Origin: Pseudomonas sp. FP1742
Lineage (GTDB): Bacteria > Pseudomonadota > Gammaproteobacteria > Pseudomonadales > Pseudomonadaceae
NCBI RefSeq assembly: GCF_030687145.1
Contig: NZ_CP117460.1
Span: forward strand, 4,092,001 to 4,156,000
Direction of reading: 5' to 3'
DNA: 64,000 bases
A program made the translations under genes and the position numbers. The notes under the pieces were generated by a model, which searched no databases, had not been told where the DNA came from, and was given only the letters and a program-made list of their open reading frames with translations. This document shows, piece after piece, positions 7,623 through 16,537 of the stretch (positions within the stretch are counted from its first letter, which is position 1; every line of letters starts with the position of its first letter).

Positions 7623-7848
7623 ACTGTCAGCATCCGGGAAACGGAAGCTGCAGCCTGCTTCCAGTTTCACGCCCATCACTTACGCATTTTTTAAACTCTT
7701 GTGGCCAGGTCCCAGACAGTAAGCGTCCGCCCAAAGACCTTGCGTGATTAAACGGACGCCCATCTATGCGGCAGCAACTCGATAATCTCGCTCGGCCGCT
7801 GCAAGTGAATTGCTCCGGATTTGCTAGACACATGATGTCTGCTTTGGG

Positions 7849-8265
7849 TCAGGGCCTGGAGCCCGCGTCCATTTCGCAGGCCCGGGTCAGTGCTTGCGTA
7901 TCGATATACTCCCGGATGTTCGTCAGCTTGCCATTGCGAACAGTGATGGCGAAGACAAAATGGTCCTCAAACGTCCTGTTCGTGGCTTTGACTTTCCCCG
8001 TAGCAAAGCCGACGACCAGAACCCGGTTTCCCTGCGCTACGAACTCGGGGGGCTGCGGGGAGGAAACTTCCATCTCTGCGCAAGCCTTCTGAAGCACGTT
8101 TGCCAATCCCGCGTGCCCGCGGTGCGTGCCGGCCAGCGGCCAACCCTCTCCCGGAATGATCCACTCGATATCTTCGGCAGACAACGCCAGCAGACCTTGC
8201 CTATCGCCGCCACCCATTGCTGCAAAAAAGTCCTTCACAATCTGGATATTCTCTTGATTGCTCAT
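7849..8265 (-). CDS. NTF2-like / SnoaL-like protein
   Basis: This 138-residue protein has the compact alpha+beta NTF2 fold signature: an N-terminal helix with IQIVKDFFAAMGGGD, a WIIPGEGWPLAGTHRG segment and late strands around FEDHFVFAITVRNGKLTNIREYID. Family members act as small isomerases, hydrolases or ligand-binding domains. The start at MSNQENI fits family length; the longer frame to 8367 would include non-homologous sequence that overlaps a neighbouring gene fragment. Just upstream on the same strand lies the tail of a second NTF2-like gene, suggesting a decayed tandem pair. Confidence 0.8.
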   Translation of the reverse strand: MSNQENIQIVKDFFAAMGGGDRQGLLALSAEDIEWIIPGEGWPLAGTHRGHAGLANVLQKACAEMEVSSPQPPEFVAQGNRVLVVGFATGKVKATNRTFEDHFVFAITVRNGKLTNIREYIDTQALTRACEMDAGSRP

Positions 8266-8312
8266 AAAGACTTCTCCATTGCTCTTACAGAGGATCGCGT
8301 AGTGTCCGTCAT

Positions 8313-8453
8313 TCAGCCGGGGACGAGGCCGAGTTGTTGCTGCATCGCAGAAGCCTCGTTGTAGCAATGGAAAGATTTGACCTTCCCGCCCTCAAGGTGG
8401 AAAACATCGCATGACGGGACATCTATCTTCTTGCCCGTGGGAGTTCGTATAAG
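8313..8453 (-). pseudogene. C-terminal fragment of a second NTF2-like gene
   Basis: The minus strand encodes 46 residues ending in a stop: LIRTPTGKKIDVPSCDVFHL then EGGKVKSFHCYNEASAMQQQ and LGLVPG. The order TPTGK, DVFHLEGGK, QLGLVPG is the standard ending of SnoaL-like/NTF2 family members. The upstream sequence falls out of frame and meets a stop, so only the 3' end of the gene survives. Confidence 0.6.
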
Positions 8454-8493
8454 TTGTGGCCAGGACCGCATCAACATTTACGATCGCGATTCA

Positions 8494-9093
8494 TCAGCCG
8501 AACTTGACCAAGTCCTTGAAGATCAGTTGACCCCAGGTATTTCCGCGCGCTTGCACAAGCAGTCCACCTTCCGAAAGCCCGCCCAGTTTGATCGGCGAGA
8601 AACCGAGATTTTCTGCAAGCGCACCAACATCCGCTGCGGCGCCGTCATCGTCGCTCGCCAGGAACACGACTCTCCTGCCACCCTGTACGGCCGGATCCTG
8701 GCCAAGGACGGCAGCGCCCAAATGGTTGAAGCCCTTGACCAGTCGTCCACCAGTAAAGGCCTGCGCGACGACTCTGGAAGATGGCTCTCCTCCCAGTTCT
8801 TCAGGGGACACGCCGTAGGCATTGGTCACATCGATGATGGTCTTCCCCTTCCAGCTCGGCAACGCCTTAGCGACATCCGGGTGCGACTCGAAACGGACAG
8901 CCAAAAAGACGATGTCCGCCTTGACCGCGTCCGCCAGGTTTTTGGGAATGATCTGAGGTCCGATCGCTGCTGCGACGGATGCAAAGCTTTCCGGGGCGCG
9001 CGTGGTTGCAACGGCTACTTCGATGCCGTTGCGGGCAAACGCCTTGGCCAGGGCCTGGCCGATATTGCCGAAGCCGATAATTGCGTAGCTCAT
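8494..9093 (-). CDS. NADPH-dependent F420-reductase-type oxidoreductase
   Basis: The protein has 199 residues. It opens with MSYAIIGFGNIGQALAKAF, the GxGxxG dinucleotide-binding loop, followed by a beta-alpha fold like that of the FNO/ProC-type coenzyme F420-dependent NADP oxidoreductases and their F420-independent relatives in pseudomonads. In those relatives the activity is an unassigned NADP-linked reduction. It is co-directional with the SDR at 9153 (59-bp gap), with that SDR upstream, so the two probably form an operon read away from the HxlR regulator at 10000. Confidence 0.8.
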   Translation of the reverse strand: MSYAIIGFGNIGQALAKAFARNGIEVAVATTRAPESFASVAAAIGPQIIPKNLADAVKADIVFLAVRFESHPDVAKALPSWKGKTIIDVTNAYGVSPEELGGEPSSRVVAQAFTGGRLVKGFNHLGAAVLGQDPAVQGGRRVVFLASDDDGAAADVGALAENLGFSPIKLGGLSEGGLLVQARGNTWGQLIFKDLVKFG

Positions 9094-9152
9094 ATATTCT
9101 CCTCAGGTTTACCACGCCCGGCGGCGCCAAATAGCGGGCCGGGCGTGGCGAG

Positions 9153-9896
9153 TCAGATTTGCGCCAGGCCGCCGTCGACGGCGACCTCGCTGGCGGTCAT
9201 GAAGCTGCTGTCCTGCGACGCAAGAAAGGCAGCCACCGCTCCGATCTCCGCCGGATCGGCCATGCGCTGGAGCGGATTCATCGAGGCGAAGACCTTCATG
9301 CCCTCCTCGCCTAGCGCGGCCTTCGCGAGTTCGGTCGCCGTCGGCCCGGGCGACAGTACGTTTACCCGGATGCCGGTGCCCTTCAGGTCCTCCGCCCAGG
9401 TCCGCGCGAGGTTGCGCACTGCCGCCTTGCTCGCGCTGTAGACGCTGAATGCCGGGGCGCCCGTGGTGCCGGCGCTCGATCCGGTCAGGATGATCGAACC
9501 GCCCTGGCCCATCAGTGGCAACGCCTTCTGGACCGTGAAGATCGTGCCCTTCACATTGGTTTCGAAGGTTTCGTCAATGTGCTCGGCAGTGAGCTTGCCG
9601 AGCGGAAGCGGGCCTCCCGCCCCGGCATTGGCGAAAACGATGTCGAGGGTTCCGCGCTCGGCCTTCACCGCCGCGTAGAGTCGGTCGAGGTCGGCCTCAT
9701 CGGAGACCGAGCCCTTGACCGCACGGGCATTGGGCCCAAGTTCGGCGACAGCGGCGTCAAGCGCTTCCTGCCGGCGGCCAAAGATGAAGACGAAGGCGCC
9801 CTCCTCGATGAAGCGTTTTGCCGCGGCGAGGCCGATGCCCGTAGCGCCACCGGTGATCACAGCGGTCTTTCCATTCAGTCTGGTCATGTCGTGCAT
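9153..9896 (-). CDS. SDR-family oxidoreductase
   Basis: The protein has 247 residues and is a classical short-chain dehydrogenase. TGGATGIG lies at residues 15-22, the NAG motif (FANAGAGG) in the middle, a serine in LTGSSAG, and the YSASK catalytic pair near residue 153. It ends with SEVAVDGG, as in the glucose/3-oxoacyl reductase group. The substrate is unknown. It is the first gene of a probable two-gene operon with the NADP oxidoreductase at 8494. It is divergent from an HxlR regulator, and the operator-like site between them suggests induction by the signal that regulator senses. The start could be the first or the second methionine (three codons apart). Confidence 0.9.
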   Translation of the reverse strand: MHDMTRLNGKTAVITGGATGIGLAAAKRFIEEGAFVFIFGRRQEALDAAVAELGPNARAVKGSVSDEADLDRLYAAVKAERGTLDIVFANAGAGGPLPLGKLTAEHIDETFETNVKGTIFTVQKALPLMGQGGSIILTGSSAGTTGAPAFSVYSASKAAVRNLARTWAEDLKGTGIRVNVLSPGPTATELAKAALGEEGMKVFASMNPLQRMADPAEIGAVAAFLASQDSSFMTASEVAVDGGLAQI

Positions 9897-9960
9897 CCTT
9901 CCTAAGCGTTGTATGGAAGCAGGGAGCTGCTTGCTTGAGAACGACTATGCGGTTCTAATA

Positions 9961-9988
9961 ACCTAACGACAAGTATGCACTTTTAGGT
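9961..9988. promoter_or_regulatory. operator-like dyad ACCTAA-N16-TTAGGT
   Basis: Perfect 6-bp inverted arms lie at 9961-9966 and 9983-9988, in the gap between the divergent SDR and HxlR genes and 12 bases before the hxlR-type start. The spacing suits a dimeric winged-helix regulator. It would allow autoregulation and control of the SDR operon. Confidence 0.55.
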
Positions 9989-9999
9989 AAGTACCCAAT

Positions 10000-10362
10000 A
10001 TGACCACACCTTCTGAAACCTGCGACCCCGGCTGCGGGCTCAACGCCACGCTGCGCATCATCTCGGGCAAGTGGAAACCACTGGTCCTGTTTTTCCTGCG
10101 CGACGGCACGAAGCGCTACGGCGAACTCAAACGTTTGATCCCGGGCGTGAGCGACAAGGTACTGATCCAGCAATTGAAGGATCTGGAAGCCGACCGCGTG
10201 CTGGCACGGAACGACTACAAGGAAGTGCCGCCGCGCGTGGATTACGCGCTGACCCCGCTCGGTCGCAGCCTGGCTGACGCGATCATCCCGCTGTGCACCT
10301 GGGGAACCGAGAACATGGCGGAAATGGCAAGCATCTTCGCCGAGCGCGACACGTTGCCCTAG
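10000..10362 (+). CDS. HxlR-family transcriptional regulator
   Basis: This 120-residue winged-helix protein begins with two cysteines in CDPGCGLNATLRIISGKWK and continues with the RYGELKRLIPGVSDKVL recognition region, the hallmark of HxlR/YodB proteins. In several members of this family an N-terminal cysteine senses quinones, diamide or aldehydes by thiol chemistry, so a redox or electrophile signal is plausible here. The target is most likely the divergent SDR/reductase pair. A dyad lies just before its start codon, implying autorepression. Confidence 0.92.
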   Translation: MTTPSETCDPGCGLNATLRIISGKWKPLVLFFLRDGTKRYGELKRLIPGVSDKVLIQQLKDLEADRVLARNDYKEVPPRVDYALTPLGRSLADAIIPLCTWGTENMAEMASIFAERDTLP

Positions 10363-10486
10363 CAGTATGCTGAAGAACCACTGAGTCGAACGCCCTCCGC
10401 ATTCCGATCCGCGGCAGGGTATCGATGGAAAACCGGTACAAAGGCCGTCAGCGATGCCAGCAGTGCGATCAGACGTGCCGTGGGTT

Positions 10487-11335
10487 TCATTGACCCGGGA
10501 GCTCAAGGCTTTTGAGAAAGCCTGCGACCAGCGCGTTGAACACTTCGCCTTGATCGTCATGTACATAGTGACTGGCGCCTGCGACCTCCGCCGTCCGGAC
10601 GTGCGGATTGCTGGCGCTCATCGCCTGCAGCGTCGAGGGCGGCAGAAAGTCCGAGCGGCCGCCGCGAATGAACAGGGTCGGGCAATCCAGCGCGCGCACC
10701 GCAGGCCACAGGTCTGTCGGCTCGATACTCAGGCGCGCCTGGGCAATACCCTGTTGATCGTGGCGCCAGGTAATCACGCCCTCGCTCTCTTTCATCGAAT
10801 GAGCGAGCCTTGACGCCAGGCCCTGCTCCGACAAGCCCGAACGCGAAGCCTGCCAGAATGCGCGGGCCGCCTCCCAACTCTCGAACTGCAAAGGCGTCTG
10901 GCTCATCTCGCGACGAATGCGTGCGGCACCATCGCCCTGGCTTGAAGAGCCGGGACCGATGTCCTCAATCATCAAGCCAATCAACCGTCGCGGATTTTGC
11001 CGCGCAAATTCAAGGGCGTTGGCGCCCCCTAATGAGTGCCCCAGCAATACAAAACGCGACAAGCCAACATGGGCTACAAGGTCTTCAAGGTCCTCGACAT
11101 ACGACTGCGTGTGGTAACTGTCGGGCGAGGCCCAATCACTCAGTCCTCGACCGCGCTGGTCCAAGGCATAGATGCAGTAGCCCGCTCCCAGAGATTGCAC
11201 CAGCGATTCCCAGGTTTGTGCGTAGGCCCGCAAGCCATGCAATAGCACCAAGGGCACGCCGGTCGACTCACCCCAGCGCAAAAAGTGCAGGCGCAAGCCC
11301 GAACGGTTGGTAAAGAAACAGCTGTCAGGAGGCAT
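10487..11335 (-). CDS. alpha/beta hydrolase
   Basis: The protein has 282 residues. The oxyanion-hole HG motif (LLHGL) is near residue 33, the nucleophile elbow GHSLGG has Ser-101, an acid residue is likely within GGRSDFLPP, and the general-base His lies in GASHYVHD near residue 258. The length and motifs match carbon-carbon or ester hydrolases of the MhpC/epoxide-hydrolase clan. It is the last gene of a co-directional run from 14315 downward (ornithine-cyclodeaminase-like, RidA, FAD oxidase), with only 12 bases to the oxidase gene. It could serve that amine pathway, or act as the missing ring-fission hydrolase of the nearby MhpA/MhpD operon. Confidence 0.9.
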   Translation of the reverse strand: MPPDSCFFTNRSGLRLHFLRWGESTGVPLVLLHGLRAYAQTWESLVQSLGAGYCIYALDQRGRGLSDWASPDSYHTQSYVEDLEDLVAHVGLSRFVLLGHSLGGANALEFARQNPRRLIGLMIEDIGPGSSSQGDGAARIRREMSQTPLQFESWEAARAFWQASRSGLSEQGLASRLAHSMKESEGVITWRHDQQGIAQARLSIEPTDLWPAVRALDCPTLFIRGGRSDFLPPSTLQAMSASNPHVRTAEVAGASHYVHDDQGEVFNALVAGFLKSLELPGQ

Positions 11336-11347
11336 CGGTGGGTTCCT

Positions 11348-12661
11348 TTATGCGTGGCTTCGACCGATCTGGAAACGATCAAACCGATAGGGGCTTGGAT
11401 CAATGATCGGCGCATGACCGCTGACAAGATCCGCTGCGAGGTGACCTGCCGCCGGCGACGTGCCGAAACCGTGCCCAGAGAAGCCGGTGGCCACGGTCAG
11501 CCCCGGAATCTGCGCGACCGGCCCAATGACAGGATTCGAATCGGGTGTGACATCAATAGTGCCTGCCCAGGCCTGGGCGATCCGCGCCTGTTCAAACACC
11601 GGCCAGGCCGCAATGAGGTTGTTCATTGCATCGTTATTGAGCCGCGGGTTGGCGGCCGGGTCCTGCATCCTGACGCGTTCAAATGGGCTGACGCTGTCGG
11701 GTTTCCAACGCCGGGCAAGCGCCAGGTCATTGAAAAAAGGTTTGCCCAACGACACGTTCAAGACGCTGCGTTGCGCACGGAACTGCGGCATATATTGCTT
11801 GGCGAGCAACAGGTGATCGAGTGTCAGGAAGGCATCCAGTTTGCCGCGCTGGGTAATGATGAAGCCGCCGTCCTTGTGCTTGCGAAACGAAAAGTCAGGT
11901 GCGCCGACAGCAATTTCCGTCGGCCCTTCCATTGAGCGAGTACGTAGCACCGAACAGGTCAAGGGCAAGGTCGGCAACGACACACCGAGGTTGCCCAGAA
12001 AGCGCCGTGACCACATCCCCCCTGCGAGCAGCACATGATCACAGCGAATCTCACCTCTCTCCGTGACCACGCCACTGACCACACCGGCGGACATCTGCAG
12101 CGTCCGGACCGCGCACTGCTCGATAATCACCACCCCCATGTCCAGGGCTGCCTTGGCGATGGCGCTGCTTGCCAGCGTCGGTTCGGCACGCGCATCGGAT
12201 GGCGTGAAGATGCCGCCGGCCCAGTCACCCACGCCGCCTGGCACCAGCTCGCCAATTTCACGTTTGCTGAGCAGCCGTGAGTCCAGTGACAAATGCTCCA
12301 CCGACTTGAGCCATCCCTCATGCATCGCCATCTGCGATGGGGTTCGGCCCACGAACATGATGCCCTCCTGGCGATACCCGACATCCGCCCCTACCCGCTC
12401 AGGCATCTTCGCCCACAAACGGTCCGCGGCGAGGGCCAGGGGAATATCAGCCGCGTGGCGGCTGGTCTTGCGTACCCAGCCCAGGTTGCGTGACGACTGC
12501 TCACCAGCGATATGGCCTTTTTCCAGCACGACCACCGAGATATTGCGTTCGGCCAATGTCAAAGCAGCGGTCAGACCGATAATCCCGCCGCCAATGATGA
12601 CGACAGAGGTTGCGGAGGGAAACACGGTAGACGTTTTCACGGGCGCTATTGTGGGTGCCAT
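11348..12661 (-). CDS. FAD-dependent oxidoreductase of the D-amino-acid/glycine oxidase (DAO) family
   Basis: The protein has 437 residues. A short leader is followed by VVIIGGGIIGLTAAL, the FAD-binding loop, then the DAO-fold sequence with SSRNLGWVRK and a C-terminal GLTVATGFSGHGFGTSPAAG segment that closes the FAD site. Enzymes of this family oxidise amines or amino acids to imines, which hydrolyse to ketones or aldehydes and ammonia. The start at MAPTIAP avoids 12 residues of non-homologous extension. Next to it is a RidA protein, which would hydrolyse reactive imine or enamine products, and then a mu-crystallin/ornithine-cyclodeaminase-like protein. A four-gene amine catabolic unit is inferred. 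Confidence 0.88.
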   Translation of the reverse strand: MAPTIAPVKTSTVFPSATSVVIIGGGIIGLTAALTLAERNISVVVLEKGHIAGEQSSRNLGWVRKTSRHAADIPLALAADRLWAKMPERVGADVGYRQEGIMFVGRTPSQMAMHEGWLKSVEHLSLDSRLLSKREIGELVPGGVGDWAGGIFTPSDARAEPTLASSAIAKAALDMGVVIIEQCAVRTLQMSAGVVSGVVTERGEIRCDHVLLAGGMWSRRFLGNLGVSLPTLPLTCSVLRTRSMEGPTEIAVGAPDFSFRKHKDGGFIITQRGKLDAFLTLDHLLLAKQYMPQFRAQRSVLNVSLGKPFFNDLALARRWKPDSVSPFERVRMQDPAANPRLNNDAMNNLIAAWPVFEQARIAQAWAGTIDVTPDSNPVIGPVAQIPGLTVATGFSGHGFGTSPAAGHLAADLVSGHAPIIDPSPYRFDRFQIGRSHA

Positions 12662-12718
12662 GATCAAGACTCGGTAAGCGAATGAAGTAGGCCGCACCTG
12701 CGCACGGCCGCGTGACGG

Positions 12719-13141
12719 TTACTGCGACAGGCGAATAACTTCAACGTGCGCCTTCGACGCATTGCGATACGCCGTCACTTCCAGCTCAACCTTGTAGACC
12801 GTCGACCCCAAGGGCGGACAGGTGACGGTGCTGGCCGGGTCAACGCCGCGAAACTTTTCGCCGATCAGGGCCATCACGGCCGGTACATCCTTGGGGTCCT
12901 GGATGAACACCCGCGAACACACCACGTCCGCCAGGCTCGCATCGACCGCCGCCAGGGCCGCCTCGATGTTGGCAAACACCTGGTGCGTCTGCTCGAGGAT
13001 ATCTTCCGGAATCACTTTGGTCTGCGGGTTGCGGCCTGCGGTGTTGGATACGTAGATCCAGTTGTCCACGACCACCAGGCGCGAATAGCTGGCCTGGTCT
13101 TCAAACGGGGAACCTGTCTTGAGCTTGATGATGTTTGTCAT
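12719..13141 (-). CDS. RidA-family (YjgF/YER057c) deaminase-like protein
   Basis: The protein has 140 residues and the RidA fold: YSRLVVVDNWIYVSNTAGR early, a helix with EQTHQVFANIEAALAAVDAS, and a late segment DPASTVTCPPLGSTVYKVELEVTAY. The arginine normally used by imine-hydrolysing RidA enzymes (in an R-x-x-V-x motif) corresponds here to the region around VCSRVFIQD. RidA proteins hydrolyse reactive imine/enamine intermediates. The gene stands between the FAD oxidase, which would make an imine, and the ornithine-cyclodeaminase-like gene, with short gaps on both sides, so co-expression is likely. Confidence 0.92.
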   Translation of the reverse strand: MTNIIKLKTGSPFEDQASYSRLVVVDNWIYVSNTAGRNPQTKVIPEDILEQTHQVFANIEAALAAVDASLADVVCSRVFIQDPKDVPAVMALIGEKFRGVDPASTVTCPPLGSTVYKVELEVTAYRNASKAHVEVIRLSQ

Positions 13142-13175
13142 GTGGAATGCCTCTTCAGAATAAGGAATGGATGGC

Positions 13176-14315
13176 TTAACGCAGAACCGGGGTTTCCCAA
13201 AGGTTCAAGGTGACGCCGATGCCTTTTTCGATGGCGTTGCGGTACACCACCGTGCCCCAGGCCACGTCTTCCACGGGCATGCCGCCCACCGACATGATGA
13301 TGATTTCTTCATCGTTCCTACGGCCTTGCGCAGCCCCGGCAATGATCTTGCCGATGTCCTCAACTTCATCGAGTCGCATCTTGCCTTCGGCAATCATGTC
13401 CATGAAACGCACGCCAATCACCGGCACGCAGTGATGCGCAGGCTTGGGCAGTTCTTCAAACCAGGCTTGGTAGAGACCGGTGTTGTCCAGCACCTTGCGT
13501 ACGTCACGCTGTTCCATCCCGTCGTCAAGGGAGCAGCAGGCAGGCATCGCCAGGAAGGCACCTGGCTTGACCCATTCGCGCTTCACAATTGGGTAGGTCG
13601 TGGGATCGCCCGTCTCACCGGAGCTACAATAAGTAACAAGGTCGGAGTCGCGGACCACCGCTTCAAGGGTGTCGACCACTTCGATCGTGGTTATCTGCGG
13701 ATAGGTTTCCTTGACCCAGGCGATAAAGTTATCGAGGCTCTTCTGGCCACGACCTTTGATCTTCAGTGTGTCGATATGTGGGCATACCGCGATGAATGCC
13801 GCCAGCGTGGTCTTGCCCATCACACCCGGGCCGAGCAGGCCGACGACTTTCGAGTCCTTGCGTGCCAAATGGCGCGCGCCCACGCCGGGAACCGCACCGG
13901 TGCGGTACGCGGACAGCAGGTTGGCCGACATATGGGCCAGCGGCGCGCCGGTGTCGGGGTCGTTCAAGGTAAACATCAGAATCGAGCGCGGCAGGCCTTT
14001 TTCGCGGTTGGCGATATTGGAGCCGTACCACTTCACGCCTGCGGTGCAAAAGCTGCCGCCCAGGTAGGCAGGCATGGCCATCATGCGTCGGTCAGCCGTG
14101 GGCTTGGGCATGTTCGGGAAGGGTGAATCCTGCGGGAAGATCACCATCGCGCCATGGGAGTCATTGTTCGGACCGGCCATGCGATAGTCACCGGCATAGA
14201 GCAGGCCGAACATCTCCTCCATGGTGTTCACGCATGCCAGCATGTCAGTCACGCCCGCGCGGATCATGTCCTGCTCGGAGAGGTAGATGAAGTCGATTTT
14301 TGTAGTTGTAGACAT
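13176..14315 (-). CDS. ornithine cyclodeaminase / mu-crystallin family protein
   Basis: The protein has 379 residues. Lys-95 lies in a VKWYGSN motif that corresponds to the substrate-binding lysine region of the family. The NAD-binding loop is GPGVMG at 162-167. The segment SAYRTGAVPGVGARHLAR matches the conserved dimer and active-site region. Members convert ornithine to proline or reduce cyclic imines. The longer length and neighbourhood (DAO oxidase, RidA) resemble the pseudomonad proteins often labelled tyramine-oxidase subunit B. It is the first gene of the amine unit, and an AraC regulator is divergent from it, so amine-induced expression is plausible. Confidence 0.88.
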   Translation of the reverse strand: MSTTTKIDFIYLSEQDMIRAGVTDMLACVNTMEEMFGLLYAGDYRMAGPNNDSHGAMVIFPQDSPFPNMPKPTADRRMMAMPAYLGGSFCTAGVKWYGSNIANREKGLPRSILMFTLNDPDTGAPLAHMSANLLSAYRTGAVPGVGARHLARKDSKVVGLLGPGVMGKTTLAAFIAVCPHIDTLKIKGRGQKSLDNFIAWVKETYPQITTIEVVDTLEAVVRDSDLVTYCSSGETGDPTTYPIVKREWVKPGAFLAMPACCSLDDGMEQRDVRKVLDNTGLYQAWFEELPKPAHHCVPVIGVRFMDMIAEGKMRLDEVEDIGKIIAGAAQGRRNDEEIIIMSVGGMPVEDVAWGTVVYRNAIEKGIGVTLNLWETPVLR

Positions 14316-14500
14316 AGTTGTTCTCGGGCTGAAGGTGATATCGCTGCGGTAGGCGCAGCTCCACGCTGTCGACCTCGAGTATCAGGGCGCGTTTTTCGGC
14401 GGTATTGTAAATTTCGGACATGCCCGATTGGCCGGCGCACAATAGTTGGCGTGATTAATGCGTGAAAACTTCCGTATCGCTGCTCATCGAAGGTGCAACC

Positions 14501-15328
14501 ATGATCAAACAGTGCGCACCGCCTCCCAGGCACCACACTGCGAACGAACAGCCCTGGTTCGTGCTCAACTCTTCACGGTATTCGGTCATGCCCTCCGAAC
14601 ACCCGGCGATCTCGCATTTCTATGCCTTCGATGTGGCTCAGTCAGCCAACCTGCTGGCCGTGCCGGACGGTTGCGTGGATATTGTTTTCGACTGTGATGC
14701 AACACGCCCTACCGCCCGGATCTGTGGCACGCCGCTGGCTGCCCAAGCGGTCGAGTTACACCAGAACCATCACTACTTCGGCGTGCGCTTTTCACCGGGC
14801 GTCATTCCCGGATTTATCAATGTGCTGGCCGAAGAATTGACCGAACGGGAACTCGACCTGCTGGAGGTCTCGGGGTTCGCCCAGCGCATCTTCGAAAATA
14901 TCGTTCAAGCACCGCTGCTGGGCGATCAGATGCGACTGTTCAACGACTACCTCGCCCCACGCCTGATGGGTAGAACCTCAGCACTCACGGCCATGGTCAT
15001 TCAGCAGGCGCTGCGCCACCGCGGTGATATTCGTATTCAGCAACTGGAGGAACTCAGCGGGTACACCAGTCGCACGCTGCACCGACAGTTCAGCCAGGAC
15101 ACCGGCATGTCACCCAAGACCTTTTGCCGAATCATCCGCTGCCAGGCAGCTCTGGACACCCTCAATACCCAACACGATGTATCGTTTTCGGAGCTGGCCC
15201 TCGACCTGGGCTTTTCCGATCAATCGCACTTCCTGCGCGACTTCAAGAAACTGGTCAGTACAACGCCTTGCGACTATCAACGCAAAATGACCCAGAACGC
15301 CTACACCGACCGGATCAACTACGCCTGA
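14501..15328 (+). CDS. AraC-family transcriptional regulator
   Basis: This 275-residue protein has an N-terminal beta-rich sensing domain of the DUF6597 kind (VPDGCVDIVFDCDA) and a C-terminal double helix-turn-helix. The latter contains IQQLEELSGYTSRTLHRQFSQDTGMSPKTF and FSELALDLGFSDQSHFLRDFK. AAGGTG about 6 bases before the ATG at 14501 favours that start; a GTG at 14462 would add 13 residues. It is divergent from the ornithine-cyclodeaminase-like gene and is expected to activate the 14315-10487 unit. Confidence 0.88.
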   Translation: MIKQCAPPPRHHTANEQPWFVLNSSRYSVMPSEHPAISHFYAFDVAQSANLLAVPDGCVDIVFDCDATRPTARICGTPLAAQAVELHQNHHYFGVRFSPGVIPGFINVLAEELTERELDLLEVSGFAQRIFENIVQAPLLGDQMRLFNDYLAPRLMGRTSALTAMVIQQALRHRGDIRIQQLEELSGYTSRTLHRQFSQDTGMSPKTFCRIIRCQAALDTLNTQHDVSFSELALDLGFSDQSHFLRDFKKLVSTTPCDYQRKMTQNAYTDRINYA

Positions 15329-15520
15329 CCCTCCCTTTCAAAAACAAACGCGCGCCTTCATCCCACCTGGGTAACTCCCTGTGTTTCGAACACGGCAAGG
15401 CATATCCAGCGAGCCGAGTTGCCAGCTTCGCGCAGCGAAACCAACAATTCATGAGCGCTTGAATATCAGCCTGGAAAAGGAAATCGGGTGGGAGGAAAGC
15501 GTCAGCCGCACATGAGGTCT

Positions 15521-16462
15521 TTAGCGCATTGCCCTGAGCGTTTCAGACGGTGACTCGCCAAACAATTGCCGGTAATGCGCGGCAAAGTGGCTCAGATGAA
15601 AAAAGCCCATCGCCATCGCGATCTCACTGATGTTGTGAGTGCAGGCAGAGGTTGTGATCAAGCGCCGACGCACCGCGTTGAGGCGTAGATTGCGCAGGTA
15701 TTCGACCGGACGCATTCCGGTCACTGCCTGAAAACTGTTCTGCAGGGTCCGGCGACTCACCCGCAGGTGTTCGCACAGGTCGAGAATGCTCAGTGGTGTA
15801 TCACCACTGGCATCGATCAGCTCTTGGCAACGCTTGACCAGGTAAGCACTCACGGCGAAGTTACCGCGACGACAACGTACCTCATCGGTGGCATGGCTGA
15901 ACAAATCGAGGAACGCGCCGAGCAGTTCTTCCTCCAGCATTTTCTCGGCGGTTGAGTTGATAGCGTCCGTCTGTTCCAAAAGGTGATGAAACAGCGGGTG
16001 GATACGCTGACGTATTCGCAACAGTAACGCGTCATCCACGCTGAGTTGGGACGTGGTCTTCAGGCGCTTGAGCTGATCGTCAGACAATTCGAAGGCCGCC
16101 AGTTTGGCGAAGCGTACCGCGTCGATATTGAGCGCGAAGAAGTGCATGCCTTCAGGGGCGTGCAACACAAACTCCTCGCCGTCACGCAACAGTACCACGC
16201 TGTGAGTGCCCACCTGTTGCCCCTGCACCACCGGCGCGCAGCCTAACGACATGGCCGCGCACAGCCGACCTTTAGGCGCATAGCCGCGCTGTACCACGCG
16301 TTTGTCCAGCACTTCCTGGAAGATTTGAAAGCGGTCAGAGGACAACTGCCGCAGCTCACTGGTCAGGCAGCCACGGCCGAGTTGGTCATACACTTGCTGC
16401 CAGCCCTGGATGGAGCCAGCGTGTTGTTGAGGGTCATTGAAGGTTCGAACTTCAGCAAGCAT
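15521..16462 (-). CDS. AraC-family regulator (EutR-like architecture)
   Basis: The protein has 313 residues. The N-terminal half is a sensor with a conserved GRLCAAMSLG segment. The C-terminal HTH pair reads SILDLCEHLRVSRRTLQNSF and continues to a GFFHLSHFAAHYRQLFGESP second motif. The domain order and the sequence closely resemble the regulator at 36812-37786, so the two are paralogues. It lies just downstream of the MhpD/MhpA operon on the same strand, with a 75-bp gap to the hydratase start-to-stop boundary, and probably regulates that catabolic cluster or the porin/permease genes. Confidence 0.9.
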   Translation of the reverse strand: MLAEVRTFNDPQQHAGSIQGWQQVYDQLGRGCLTSELRQLSSDRFQIFQEVLDKRVVQRGYAPKGRLCAAMSLGCAPVVQGQQVGTHSVVLLRDGEEFVLHAPEGMHFFALNIDAVRFAKLAAFELSDDQLKRLKTTSQLSVDDALLLRIRQRIHPLFHHLLEQTDAINSTAEKMLEEELLGAFLDLFSHATDEVRCRRGNFAVSAYLVKRCQELIDASGDTPLSILDLCEHLRVSRRTLQNSFQAVTGMRPVEYLRNLRLNAVRRRLITTSACTHNISEIAMAMGFFHLSHFAAHYRQLFGESPSETLRAMR

Positions 16463-16537
16463 GGTCGTCGTTCCTCGGTGGCCCCGTTTGTTTATCGGCC
16501 TGAAAGGGACTCAGTCATCCGTGACAGCAGCTATCGT

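Noticed and set aside
13167..14126. A 319-residue plus-strand frame over the ornithine-cyclodeaminase-like gene
   Set aside because: Shadow frame with histidine-rich nonsense composition; the minus-strand gene has NAD-binding and active-site motifs.
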